From contig JAPNXP010000007.1 in the NCBI GenBank assembly GCA_028753945.1, positions 1,798,001 to 1,862,000 of the forward strand: a DNA stretch of 64,000 nucleotides, given 5' to 3'. The notes under the pieces are model-generated. The model worked only from the letters and a program-made list of their open reading frames with translations, did no database searches and was not told where the DNA came from. A program made the position numbers and the translations under genes. Origin of the DNA: Hexactinellida sp. DTS-2022. Its lineage: Eukaryota > Porifera > Hexactinellida. Shown here piece after piece: positions 1 through 10,572 of the stretch. How positions within the stretch are numbered: the stretch's first letter is position 1; each line of letters starts with the position of its first letter.

Positions 1-503
1 GGTGAATAATAAAAGATTGTTAACAAACCAAATTTTGTATTTCATTGATTTACAACAAATCACCCAGAAATAAACTTAAAAGACTGAATGCATTATCTTT
101 ATGATGCAATTCAATTCTCAGCTATCAATAACCTATATATCAGTATATTTCACTTTTGAGTACTTCAACCCAAATGCCTATTTCCTATAAAGTATACTTT
201 TAAGCCACTGTGCCGTGCTCCGAATAATAGGGTAGAAACTATAAATTAGACACAATTATAAATACATAATTTTAAAATCTCTAATAGATGTGCTTGTTGA
301 CGAAATGCTGTTCAAATGGATTACAAAACTAAGAAATGAATTTCAATTTTGATTTGGATATATCTCTAGAAGATAAAGAAATAATGTTCCTATCTTTCAC
401 AGGTGCAGCAGTGCGGTTATTCCATGGATTCAAACGAATTTCACATAATTGTTCTGGATAATCTAGAACGATTTGAATCAACACATTATACTAAGACAAA
501 ATA

Positions 504-863
504 ACGAGTGTTATCTTAGCAGCGGATTCAAAAACCATGCTTTCAGGCTTATAACTCAAAAAGTATAAGTCCAGTGTAAGAAATAGTTATATCATTCGAA
601 AGAACAAACTTGGTACATTTCATATAACATTTTAATAATACCAAATAGTCATGATGAGTCAGCAAAACTCAATATAATTTTGACCTTGGTTTTTGGTTAA
701 TAGTTCGATAAATATTTATTATAGAGATATTTCCTTTTAACTAGGTTTATATCTCACTTGGTACATTTTATAGTTTAATCTTTAAATAAAAATATTCATT
801 TTTGACGAAATTTGCATTTTAGCATTTTTTAACTAGAATCGTATATTCTACTCAATAGTCTCC
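504..863 (+). repeat. Dispersed repeat family R1, copy A
   Basis: A stretch of about 360 bp starting near CGAGTGTTATCTTAGCAG and ending near GAATCGTATATTCTACT recurs in reverse complement at 8922-10560. There it is split by the long palindromic element 9008-10263. Copy A therefore acts as an approximate empty site for that insertion, since it reads straight through the point where copy B is interrupted. No coding capacity is visible and no termini are certain, so the transposon class is unknown. Confidence 0.75.
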
Positions 864-1202
864 ATATGTATTACTCAAGCATACTGATACGATATGTTAT
901 TATGATGATGTAGTTGTTTGTTACATTGCTGATTATGTAAATTCTATTATTCAAAATAGTAACGTAAATAATCCATGGATTCCTATTTCTATTTGTAATA
1001 ATTAATCTTACTTTAATTAATTAATTAAAGACGATTCTTATTTGAAGTCTTTACAATTCAAACATTAATTAAATTACATTAAATTAAGATGAAATGTAAT
1101 TTGAAATATTGAAATTATATTTAAATCAAACATTGGGTACGACCTGCGCAACCAGAAGAAGCACACTCCCATTCGTCTGCGAGGGGTTTTTATCATTTAG
1201 CT

Positions 1203-1330
1203 CAGTGGTCCGCCTGGGGTTCCCGGACGGCATAGGGGGTCCACAAGATCTCAAAATTTGTTTTACGGTCATTGGGACAGTATGTTTGCTATATAGGGGG
1301 ACGAGCAGCTTGTCTGTATTAGTGCTTGAT
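1203..1330. mobile_element. hAT-like terminal relic
   Basis: The GC-rich island begins with CAGTGGTCCGCCTGGGGT followed by a GGGGTCCACAAGATC-type stretch. This resembles the ends of Charlie-like hAT elements, which begin CAGTGGT and continue with a CCTGGGGT stretch. No matching opposite end or 8-bp target-site duplication was found, so this is a weak one-ended call. Confidence 0.3.
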
Positions 1331-1523
1331 AATTAATTAAGTCAGTTAATTAACACATTTTTCATACTGTACACATAAGCATTTCGTATCAATTTATACT
1401 CAGTAAATTGCATTACATTATATTATCGTTTTTGTACCGAAAAAAGTACAAATTTGAAAGATTAGTAATAAGGATGTCATTATTCGCTATGCTACTACTA
1501 ATTAATAATTATACTGTCACTAT

Positions 1524-1572
1524 TAATCGTGTGTAAAAAAAAAAAAAAAAAAAAAAACTAATCGTGTGTAAA
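1524..1572 (+). repeat. Poly(A) tract between short direct repeats
   Basis: A pure run of about 23 A (1535-1557) lies between two copies of AATCGTGTGTAAA (from 1525 and from 1560). This is what a tail-only, target-primed retroposition product with a 13-bp target-site duplication would look like. Slippage or local duplication is an equally simple explanation. Confidence 0.55.
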
Positions 1573-1914
1573 CTCCTCAAAATTATTATCTTTGCAATTT
1601 GGATCTCTCCACAATTTTAATTAAAGCCTACACCAACATTTCATGACATCAAAGATTATTAATTATACTTACGGTAGTACAACGATTCGTTCTTATCCTT
1701 TTAGTTCCCATTCTATTGAGCTTATCCAAACACTTATTCACAATACGTAATAAATTGTTTTTGATACTTCACATAATTGTACAAACAAATGAAATAATAA
1801 GAATACAATTTTTCAAAATAATACATTAATACACAAATAACTAGTCTTGTTACTATCGATTGAAGTTGCTTTTTACCAACTCCAACTAGGTTATCCAAAT
1901 TTCATTTCCATATA

Positions 1915-2101
1915 CAGTAGAGCCTCTGAACAACGGACACCTTGGGACCGGAACCGTTGTCCGTTATTTAGAGGTTGTCCGCTATTTAGAGGTTGCTTTT
2001 CTATTAGACATATGCGAAAGAAAGAAATCCGTGCCACGAGGGTTGTCCGTTATTTAGAGGTTGTCCGCTATTTGGAGTGTCCGTTATGGGAGGCTCCACT
2101 G
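1915..2101 (+). mobile_element. Tc1/pogo-like MITE
   Basis: The 187-bp element begins CAGTAGAGCCTC and ends GAGGCTCCACTG. It is flanked by TA on both sides, at 1913-1914 and 2102-2103. The interior repeats TTGTCCGTTATTTAGAGG and related words. TA target duplication and a CAGT start are typical of pogo/Tigger-type Tc1-mariner non-autonomous elements. There is no transposase sequence inside. Confidence 0.85.
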
Positions 2102-2103
2102 TA

Positions 2104-2989
2104 ATAATTTGAGTAACTTCTGACTCCGACTGCTTTTGGTACGTTCTTAATTCAGCCGATTTTGATATCTCATAAAATATTCGTATCTGGTATGTTAAAG
2201 AACTAGAGGATAAATCTCATACCTATTTTAATGAAAAATATTTATAAAGAATATAACTTACAACGAGAGCGTAATAATTCATCGACTTTATCACTGGTTT
2301 GACATTAATATAAAATTTTATTTGCAATTCATGGATTTCAAGATTTTAAATTGATCGACTTTGATGGTTTGGGATTAATTGTCAATTGATCTCTCCAAAC
2401 ATGCAATATACATATTAGTTACCACTAATAGAGAACTAGATTAAAGTTTTCCCTAAGTTTAGTAAGAAATAAGTCATTAAAATAGTGACAGTATAATTAT
2501 TAATTAGAGGGGGAACTCGAATTAGAGAAAACTAATTTAACTAGGAAAAAGAGAGAATAAATTGTTGACAGGGAAGAGGTAGAACTAATTACGTAATGAT
2601 AAAGTAGTATGTACGTATGTTGTTTACTTTTGGACTATATCATCATCCTCACAAGCCTAAGTATAGTATCACAAATAAATTACATTGATCTACTTTCATA
2701 AAATAGATTAAAGTGGATAGTTACTTTGTAGTCGATAACATGTCATGTGTTTCATAAGATTGTTACTGTTAAATACAATTTATTAATACTGAGGAGAACT
2801 TTACATTGAGATGTTATAGTAGTTGCTATTTGGAGAATAATATTGGGAAAGGTGAGATGATAAACAAGTGATTTATTTGACATGACTTTATTAATTAAAT
2901 AATACAATATTGAGAATTACTACTAAGTATGATCTCCTACCTAACTGAAAGAATTGGCTCATAATGATTAGCCAAATTCTGTATATACA
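2104..2989. other. AT-rich stretch, nothing assigned
   Basis: No gene or confident element is seen. The word AATAGTGACAGTATAATTAT at about 2480-2500 is the reverse complement of sequence at about 1500-1526, so these may be the ends of an old element of about 1 kb, but no target-site duplication supports this. Confidence 0.4.
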
Positions 2990-3009
2990 AACCATTTAAT
3001 GTTGGTGTC

Positions 3010-3245
3010 TTTATTAGCTGATCAAAACTTGATCCATTTCCTGAAAAGCTTGCCTAAAGTGTTCCAAGAGGACCCAAATATATCCAAATATCAATGTCAA
3101 ACAGCAGTGCAGTTGCGAAAACCTCCAGGTCCGTAGCCCATTTCCCATTCCTATTAATTCCCATTTTGTTAACCCAGTCCTGCACATTTCTATAATTACC
3201 CTGAGTGTACACATAAATTGTACGCAAATATTTAAAACAGATCAT
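3010..3245 (-). pseudogene. OTU-like protease segment, decayed
   Basis: On the minus strand the translation contains WATDLEVFATALLFDIDIW followed by IYLGP. This resembles the C-terminal histidine-side region of OTU-family cysteine proteases (W-A/G-T-D/E-x-E-I/V-x-A-x-A-x-L-x-x-D-I-x-V/I-Y). The reading frame breaks after IYLGPLGTL and continues in another frame, and the catalytic Cys region is absent. It lies just downstream, on the same strand, of the transposase-like pseudogene at 3886-7656, separated by a hAT-type MITE, so it may be the 3' part of the same element-borne gene. The OTU assignment is by eye. Confidence 0.5.
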
Positions 3246-3451
3246 GCTAAATTTTCCAAGAATATTTTCTACTATTAGGGTTCGTATATCTAAATGATAT
3301 CCTTCACTTCCGGTTATAAGTTATGACATAGTAGAAAAATAGCAATTTGTTTAATAATAAGTTCAAAAGTACAGGAATTCAAATGTAGTGTTCAATTTTC
3401 CACTCAATGTGAGGTGGACGAAAGTTTGGTAAACTATAACGTATAATAGTA

Positions 3452-3885
3452 CAGGGTGGTGAATCTGCTGTTAACAGCCATTTTGGCTGTTTGCTGTTAA
3501 CAGCTAACTATTTGCTGTTCACAGGGCTGTTAACAGCTAAGAATTCGTCCCCAATTGGCATTAAACCTTAACGCTTTTAAGTCCCCTTTAAGTTGTTAAT
3601 TAACGCCAATTTAAGCTGTTAACAGCCAATGTAAGCTGTTAACAGCCAATGAAGCTGTTAACTGCTCAGTTCAAACTGTTCAAATTCAATAATTGTATCA
3701 GTAAAATCAAGGAAAAGGGACAAGCAAAGAAAGTTATACTCAAAAATGTTTAAATTCGAATTGTATATCGTATTTACATAACAGTGAAATTAATAACTAA
3801 AAGATTATATAATAATATTTCAATTATTGCATTGGTCAGCATCTAGCTGTTAACAGCCTCGATTTTCATGCTGTTTCCATTCCTG
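3452..3885 (+). mobile_element. hAT-type MITE rich in CTGTTAACAG palindromes, copy 1
   Basis: The element begins CAGGGTGGTGAATCTGCTG and ends TTTCCATTCCTG. It carries many copies of the palindrome GCTGTTAACAGC near both ends. Flanks share TATAATA, but not a clean 8-bp duplication. A closely related element at 38471-38885 has a perfect 8-bp duplication, and that fixes the termini. It is inserted in the 3' part of a decayed transposase-like gene. Confidence 0.8.
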
Positions 3886-5898
3886 TATAATACCCGTTTC
3901 TACCAGTTCTTCGTCAGTTATGATGGAAGCAACTTTAACTTGTGGTAATATACAATCCTTATGTAAGGAGGATAATTTTTGATATTTTCGAGGGACAAAT
4001 TTGTCTTTAATTTTATGTGCTTTATTATCAACCTTGATCTTATTCGTCATAGGAAATTCATAAATTTTAGGTTTTAAAAAGCCACATGTTTGTTACTTTT
4101 CAAATGACCACTCTTCAATACTTAGCTCTTCCGAATTATCTCTCAATCGCTTATGACCTTTAAAGCTATATTAGCTCTCGGATGAAAGGCGAACCGAAAT
4201 GCACGAATCCTACTTACTATACCAGAAAAGCATTTTTTAATAAGATCTCCAGGTCTTAAATTAGTTTCAGAGCCCAGAATATTTAAGTTTACAATACGCA
4301 TCCAATTCTCTACGACATCATTACTACAATGAGCATAATTTGAACCTACTGAAATAATTTTCAATCCTAATATGATACCACTCCATAAAGGTAAAATTGG
4401 CAAGTATTAAGTTAACAAGTATTCTATAAGATCTGGTTTATAGCAAGGATTGGGATTTAGTATACTTTTTGAAGCATTATTATTAATATCATTTTCGCAA
4501 AGTTTGGCAATGCTAACAAAATGTCTCCCAAATGGAGATTTTTCCTTAAAGGTTTTACCGTCCTTGGTAGCAATCGAATTATTGAAACCTTCTTCTTCTA
4601 GATTGTGGCTAACCTCGGTTAAGTTATGGTATTCATGACGTATATATGATTCTAATGTATTCATATGAGTTTTCACCTTTGCACTTAATGATCTACTCTT
4701 AAAAACATAACACAAAGAACTAAATAATATATTTATATCAGAGATGTCGGTACAGCGCACAATGAATCCAAAAGAATGTAAAAAATAGTTTTTTTACATC
4801 ATTCTTGTGTATATGATAAGCTACACTATGCATTAAATGGGCTGAACATAAGTGCAAAACTACTTGGATTTCTGTTTCTTCCACATTGTTTACTACTCTA
4901 CTCCAACACTTACCAAGATAAGAATCGATATCGCACCTAAGAAACCATTGGATGTACTGTGAATCAAAGCCCAGCTGAATTCTATTTCGATTTGTGAAAT
5001 ATTAAGATTACTCCCTAGTATTTTCTTTGCATCTAGGGACCATTTGTGTAAAAAATAAGTAATTTCAGCTCTTGTGTGTCCGGAACTAAAAAATCATCTC
5101 TGCTAGCGGAACTGGACTAGTTGTGTATGTAGGATGTCTTACTGTAAGGGCATAATAAAATACTTACTCTTGTGATGGTTCAATTATTCTAATTATAGAA
5201 CCAGTGGAGTCTAAGTGAAGGATTATGCTTGCTTCTTTGAAAGATTTTTAAATTCGAATTTGATCTACACTGCATAGAATATAGATGAATAATAAATGGA
5301 TTATGTCCTAAAGATTGAATGTAACCGGTAACATGACCACCTATGTTAATGCTCTGATAATACTGTTGTAGACTGATTAACTCAGTCCAATTGTCATTAG
5401 AATATCTTTGTAAGCTAGATAAATCAAATTTCGCTTTCCATAAGACTGAAGAAATTCGAATTTTATTGAAATTGCCATAATTCAGTGCCAACTCAGTGTT
5501 TTCGGATGACTCGAATTGATTATAGAAATACCTATTCACAGATGTATCAGTTAGTTCTTTTGCAACTCCAGTTCTTTGCAAATTAGATAAATTCCTTGAA
5601 TGAACAGTTTATTATCTGAATGTTACTCAGATAAGGCACCATAAGCTATATACTCTAAAATAATAGTATCATTACTCTTTAAATCATTCAGCCCCTTCTT
5701 GATTAAGAATGTAAATTCTAAACAATTACTAAATTTACAAACTGCTTTTGCTCTAAAATAATAAGCATTTTGTTTTCTACTAATTTCCATATTTATTTTT
5801 TTGTATTTAAAACAAAGTACACATACAAAAATACTCTCCATTTCTGTACTAAATAAGTTGGTCCAATCGTTCGAAAATTTGATTACGTTTTCCTGCAT
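3886..5898 (-). pseudogene. Multi-part transposase-like gene, main body, decayed
   Basis: Read on the minus strand from 5898 downward, several open pieces in different frames give one ordered protein. First is a Cys-containing segment (YYFRAKAVCKFSNC, 5898-5623). Then come NPFIIHLYS and PSLRLH (5581-5189), EFSWALIHS and later LHLCSAHLMHS (about 5165-4770), and ENWMRIVNLNIL with NLRPGDLIKKCF (4403-4143). I recall this arrangement from uncharacterised transposon-like proteins in several invertebrates. The SWAL...CSAH spacing resembles an RNase H-like DDE transposase core, where the residue before FSWAL would normally be Asp but here is Glu. Stops and frameshifts separate all pieces. The family name is unknown to me. 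A MITE truncates the 3' end. Confidence 0.55.
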
Positions 5899-5927
5899 TA
5901 GAGTAATACCATTCCATTCCTCTACAC

Positions 5928-6056
5928 CAGGTGTGTCAAACTCGATTCGAATAGTGGGCCAATTTCATAACCCCAGCCATTTACCCGGGCCATATTCCAG
6001 ATATTTTAATGGATTGCGGACCACATCTGAGCAACCGGCGGGCCACCAGTTTGCCT
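5928..6056. mobile_element. Short hAT-like relic
   Basis: The sequence starts CAGGTGTGTCAAACTCG and ends GCGGGCCACCAGTTTGCC. It is a decayed version of the CAGGGGTGTCAAACTC...GAGTTTGACACCCCTG terminus set common in animal hAT MITEs. No 8-bp duplication is visible. It lies between two parts of the decayed minus-strand gene. Confidence 0.55.
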
Positions 6057-6181
6057 CTTATCTCTTCTTTATCCATAAATGGATCAACAGTTAGTTCATT
6101 ACCAAGAGTATCATCATCTATCGGTGCCACTAATACATCCGAATAATATTGAGTCGGAATTACGAGATTATCTGTTCGAAG

Positions 6182-6745
6182 CAGAGATGCAGCGGTCCGG
6201 AAATTTCATGGACCGGACCGGACCGTCATGATTTTTTCTGGACAGTCCGGACCGGTCCAGACCGTATGATCAAAATATTGGATCGGTCTGGACCGGTCCA
6301 GACCGATGAACCGGTCCAGACCGATGTACTGGTCCAGACCGTTATATCCCTTATTTGGACCGTTACAGACCGCAAAGTAGGGTGGATAATTATATCCACT
6401 TGTGTTTATAAGATACTTATTACTTATGTGCTTGTAAACAATGGGTAATAACGGATTTGAGCCCGATCGCTTGTCCAATCTAGGATGAGTCCAGACCGAT
6501 GAACGGTCCAGACCGATGAACGATCCAGACCGATGAACGGTCCAGACCGATGAACGGTCCAGACCGATGAACGGTCCAGACCGTTGAACCGGTCCAGACC
6601 GATGGACCGGTCCAGACCGTTATATCGTTAATTTGGACCGGTCCAGACCGCACTTGAAAACAAGCAGACCGGACCGACCTGAGACCGGTCGGTCCGGTCC
6701 GGTCCCGGTCTGGACCGCAGTCCGGTCCAGACCGCTGCATCTCTG
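6182..6745 (+). mobile_element. hAT MITE built of GGTCCAGACCG repeats
   Basis: The 564-bp element starts CAGAGATGCAGCGGTC and ends with its exact 16-bp reverse complement. It is flanked by a perfect 8-bp duplication GTTCGAAG (6174-6181 and 6746-6753), diagnostic of hAT transposition. The interior is made almost entirely of GGACCGGTCC/GGTCCAGACC palindromic words, including five near-tandem copies of CCAGACCGATGAACGGT at about 6490-6590. There is no transposase gene. It interrupts the decayed minus-strand gene. Confidence 0.95.
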
Positions 6746-7306
6746 GTTCGAAGTCCATCGAGAGACTGAGGTTTTGTGGTCATTAATACTGAAGTTTGTG
6801 GCACACTTGAAGAGAAGATAATTTTGAATTTTTCGGATAAAGATGAATGGAATGAGTTTAGTATTCCAAATTCTCACGAATAGTTAAAATAAATTTAATA
6901 AATACTTCTAGCTGTTGAACTGTAAATGCAATATACGAATTATCAAATATTTCAAAAGATATCAAAGATATTTTCCACCAACACCCATGCTTCTATTAAA
7001 CTAGCCTCTCTCTTTACTAATCTAACAAAATTAAATATGTCCATTATAAATTTACTAAATCTAGCAGCTTCTTTATAGAGTTCTTCATTTAAGAGAATGT
7101 ATTCTCCACAGTACATGGACACTCAATGCTAAAAAATTTAAGAGCATCTAGCCACACAATATTATCGCAGTTTAAGTCAGACCAAAAATGCGTATTGTTT
7201 GCATGGGGAGGGGAAGAAGCGATGGAGGACACTAAATTATATAATTCATGCTCTTCTCAACCAGATGCCCACAAAGCAAGGAGTTTGTCATTCATTATTT
7301 GTCGCT

Positions 7307-7656
7307 CTAAGTACAAACACTAAGCTCCGAGTTATGGTAAAAACTAGCTGATTGTAACCTGGGGCTGATGTGTTCGACGGCCAACATGGGTATGTCACAA
7401 TAGTTAACTGACTTACGGATGTTACCTTTAGTCATTACCTTAACCAGTTGTTGAAAATTCCCGCGGTTCAGTCTCCATTTCAAGTAGAGAGATTCACGCT
7501 TACAAGCTTTGTTCTTTCCAAATATAGTTATGGACAACTTTCCCCAGAATGATTTGGCTTTGTGTTTATCTCCCATATCCAAGCAGCCTTGATTATTTGA
7601 AAATTAGCATAACCGAGTTTGAGAAGAGCCTGTAAGAATTGCTCAATAGATGCCAT
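7307..7656 (-). pseudogene. Probable N-terminal part of the decayed transposase-like gene
   Basis: A minus-strand reading from ATG at 7656 gives MASIEQFLQALLKLGYANFQ, then continues with a frameshift into LYLKWRLNRGNFQQLVKV (7582-7307). It lies upstream of and on the same strand as the pieces at 3886-5898, so it may be the start of that gene. I do not recognise the domain, and the link rests on position and strand only. Confidence 0.3.
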
Positions 7657-7717
7657 GGTTAAATTAATAAATTAAATACAGTCAGTTACTAAAGTTTGAA
7701 CTAATTTAATATTATTA

Positions 7718-8640
7718 CTGTGCCGACTATACTATAGTATAGTAGTCCAGTTCTAATCTTACTGACTATAATTTTTTCTTCTCCGCTTTATAGTTGAAGG
7801 GCTGCGTGTAGGTGCGATGGGACCGTCTAATTTGCACCTGGGATTACGATTTTTGAATAACAAATTTTGGACACATCTTTAACACCTTTCAAAATTTGTC
7901 TGGTCTATAAGTAGAAAAATGTTTTACTAAACCCCCAAATTTTATTTAACATTTGGATTCACCATAAAATCTTGCGTCTGATGGGAGAATAAAATTTTGA
8001 ATAAAGGGTTTAATTTCTGCCATAATTGGGTGTTGAAATTTATTTGTTTACTCACACATCAATTTCAGTAAAAGTGTTAGATCAAATACCATTGTTTCAA
8101 CTTGTAATAAATAAATTGATTTAATTTGTTAAATCTTACTCTATTGATTCAACTCGCGATAATTATATTGATTAAACATATAAAACCAGCTGGCTTCTAT
8201 TTGATTGTAGTATTACTATACTACAATGGATTAAATAAAATAGAATAATATAAGGAATTTGTTGACTTAACTCACTCACCGTGGATAACATTGCTAAAAT
8301 AAATAACTAATAATATAATTTATTATAAATACTTAATGAATGAATGGCATTAAACTCAAGATGGTTTATGATAGAAACAAACTTCAAATCTATAAAACCG
8401 TTTCTTGTGACTCGAACCAATTAACAAATGGTTCTTGACACCTTGAGGAGTTGGTGACTTGGCGAAAAAAAATCCAATATTGCAGCCTGTGCCGACAGCA
8501 TGTTCCTTTGGAGGCACTATCAATAAACCACCAACAAAATATAGTGCCACCAAAGGAACATGCGTAGGTACAGGCTGCAATTTTGTATTTTTTTATATTG
8601 TGCCTTGCAAGGAGAAAATACAATTTAATCACCTGTTATA
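7718..8640. repeat. Composite repeat of the GTGCCGAC/hairpin family, copy 1
   Basis: The copy begins with a TGTGCCGACTATACTATAGT unit at about 7720. It continues with sequence shared with 55500-56130 (motif GGTGCGATGGGACCGTCTAA, later TCAACTCACCGTGGATAAC), and ends in the hairpin 8465-8593. The shared order of blocks shows that this is one compound repeat unit and not a chance cluster. No open reading frame of interest is present. Confidence 0.75.
8465..8593 (+). repeat. 130-bp hairpin repeat, copy 1
   Basis: Inverted arms of about 50 bp read CCTGTGCCGACAGCATGTTC ... GAACATGCGTAGGTACAGG around a loop CAATAAACCACCAACAAA. The outer borders are AATCCAATATTGCAG and CTGCAATTTTGTATT. The same hairpin occurs at 18694, 43922, 56800, 57265, 58295 and 59070. 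It is a small foldback or MITE-like unit; transcripts of either strand would fold on themselves. Confidence 0.85.
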
Positions 8641-8921
8641 ATGTTGACGAAAGGGAAGTCGAAGGTGAAGAAGATAAAGTCAAGAGTAAGGTCGAAGGTG
8701 AAGTCGAAAGAGTAGGCAAGATTTAAAAATCGATGAAAAAAGTAGAAAGAAAATAAATAAATTGAGTAATAACGATTGATAAAATTTTAAGAATAATTGT
8801 AAATAGTAAAGTAGTCTTAAATATCAACCAAATTTGGCTTGTTTGTACAATACATGTAATAAATATCAAAGAATGAGTGTTACTGTGGATAAAATAAATA
8901 TTCAAATAATTTAAAAACAGA

Positions 8922-10560
8922 CTATTTAGTAGAAATATACGATTCTTGTTAAAAAATGATAAAATGTAAATTTGGTCAGAAATGAATATTTTTATTTAAA
9001 AATTGAAGAAATTACTTATATAGAGCTCAGCTCTAGTAGAGTTCAGTTTTTCACTATGTGTATTCAGCACTGAGAAAGGTCAGTTTTTTTCCAGAGTTTG
9101 AAATTGACCTTTAGAAAGTAAGCCTGGGCATAGCATTCTATACTCTAAGGCAATGCCGCGGTTGAATGGACTTGGACCATGGATGAACTAGTATAGTCAA
9201 CTAAATATATGCAATGCAATTATTCTTCGAAATAAGTAATCCAGGGTGCTTCTACTTATGTAAATGTTTTATATAAAGGTGGTCATGTACAAGACGCATA
9301 TTTTTTGAGGTGCCACTTGTCGAAATGACGTCACCGTATTATCTAATAGGCAAAATATGCCAAAACTTTGAACGCATGTAAAATGTTCAATTTCGCTTTT
9401 TCAAACAAATTGGTGTGATTAACCCATCTAGGAGCTATTTTACATAAAATATCTCAGAATCAGTTAAGGAATGTTATCACATTCCTCTGTTGCCTTGGAA
9501 ACGTGAATTCAATGATTGAGGTAATATCTCGAGTAGGAATATAGTCACAGCTTAGTCAATGGATCCAATCGATAGCCCGTCCTTAACTTCCTATTCAATG
9601 ATAATACATTTCGATGCTCTATCTCCAACCAATTTTCTCAGATTTGTGATTATTGTAAAATACAATCAAATGATTATACACGTTTTACATAAAATTGGTT
9701 GGAGATAGAGCATCGAAATGTATTATCATTGAATAGGAAGTTAAGGACGGGCTATCGATTGGATCCATTGACTAAGCTGTGACTATATTCCTACTCGAGA
9801 TATTACCTCAATCATTGAATTCACGTTTCCAAGGCAACAGAGGAATGTGATAACATTCCTTAACTGATTCTGAGATATTTTATGTAAAATAGCTCCTAGA
9901 TGGGTTAATCACACCAATTTGTTTGAAAAAGCGAAATTGAACATTTTACATGCGTTCAAAGTTTTGGCATATTTTGCCTATTAGATAATACGGTGACGTC
10001 ATTTCGACAAGTGGCACCTCAAAAAATATGCGTCTTGTACATGACCACCTTTATATAAAACATTTACATAAGTAGAAGCACCCTGGATTACTTATTTCGA
10101 AGAATAATTGCATTGCATATATTTAGTTGACTATACTAGTTCATCCATGGTCCAAGTCCATTCAACCGCGGCATTGCCTTAGAGTATAGAATGCTATGGC
10201 CTGGGCTTTTAGTGTGGGAAAAAATCTGAACTCTACAAAGCTCAGCTCTATATAAGGATTCCCAAAATTGAATTATAAAATCTACCAAGTGAGATATAAA
10301 CGTAGTTAAAAGGAAATATCTCTATAATAAATAATTGTCGAGTTATTAACCAAAAACCAAGGTCAAAATTATATTGAGTTTTGCTGACTCATCATGACTA
10401 TTTTGGTATTATTAAAATGTTATATGAAATGTACCAAGTTTGTTCTTTCGAATGAAACATCTATTTCTTACACTGGACTTATAATTTTTGAATTATAAGC
10501 CTGAAAGCATGGTTTTTGAATCCGCTGCTGAATCCGCTGCTAAGATAACACTCGTGACAA
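8922..10560 (-). repeat. Dispersed repeat family R1, copy B, interrupted
   Basis: Reverse complement of the repeat at 504-863. The match runs 8922-9007, stops, and resumes at about 10264-10560. The break is filled by the element 9008-10263, flanked by AAAATTGAA on both sides. The end near CTAAGATAACACTCGTG matches the start of copy A. Confidence 0.8.
9008..10263. mobile_element. Long palindromic Mutator-like (foldback) element
   Basis: The 1256-bp element has a 9-bp target-site duplication AAAATTGAA (8999-9007 and 10264-10272). Its ends are imperfect inverted repeats (GAAATTACTTATATAGAGC against GGGAATCCTTATATAGAGC). The core consists of two 508-bp arms, 9129-9636 and 9691-10198, equal in length and apparently almost identical by eye, around a 54-bp spacer. 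A 9-bp duplication with long terminal inverted repeats is the signature of Mutator-like or foldback elements. There is no protein gene. Each arm carries the GGAATGTTATCACATTCC palindrome followed by GTTGCCTTGGAAAC. Confidence 0.85.
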
Positions 10561-10572
10561 ATTAAATTTCGG

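Noticed and set aside
6486-6590. Possible CRISPR-like array of CCAGACCGATGAACGGT units
   Set aside because: The units are direct tandem copies without unique spacers and lie in a eukaryotic MITE.
6206-6877. Overlapping open frames rich in Gly-Pro-Asp-Arg
   Set aside because: They are read through the GGTCCAGACCG repeats of a hAT MITE, on both strands.
8356-8641. Repeated short frames containing CSFGGTI and similar, also at 57196-57436 and 59034-59250
   Set aside because: They recur because the hairpin repeat recurs and exist on both strands; there is no sign of coding selection.
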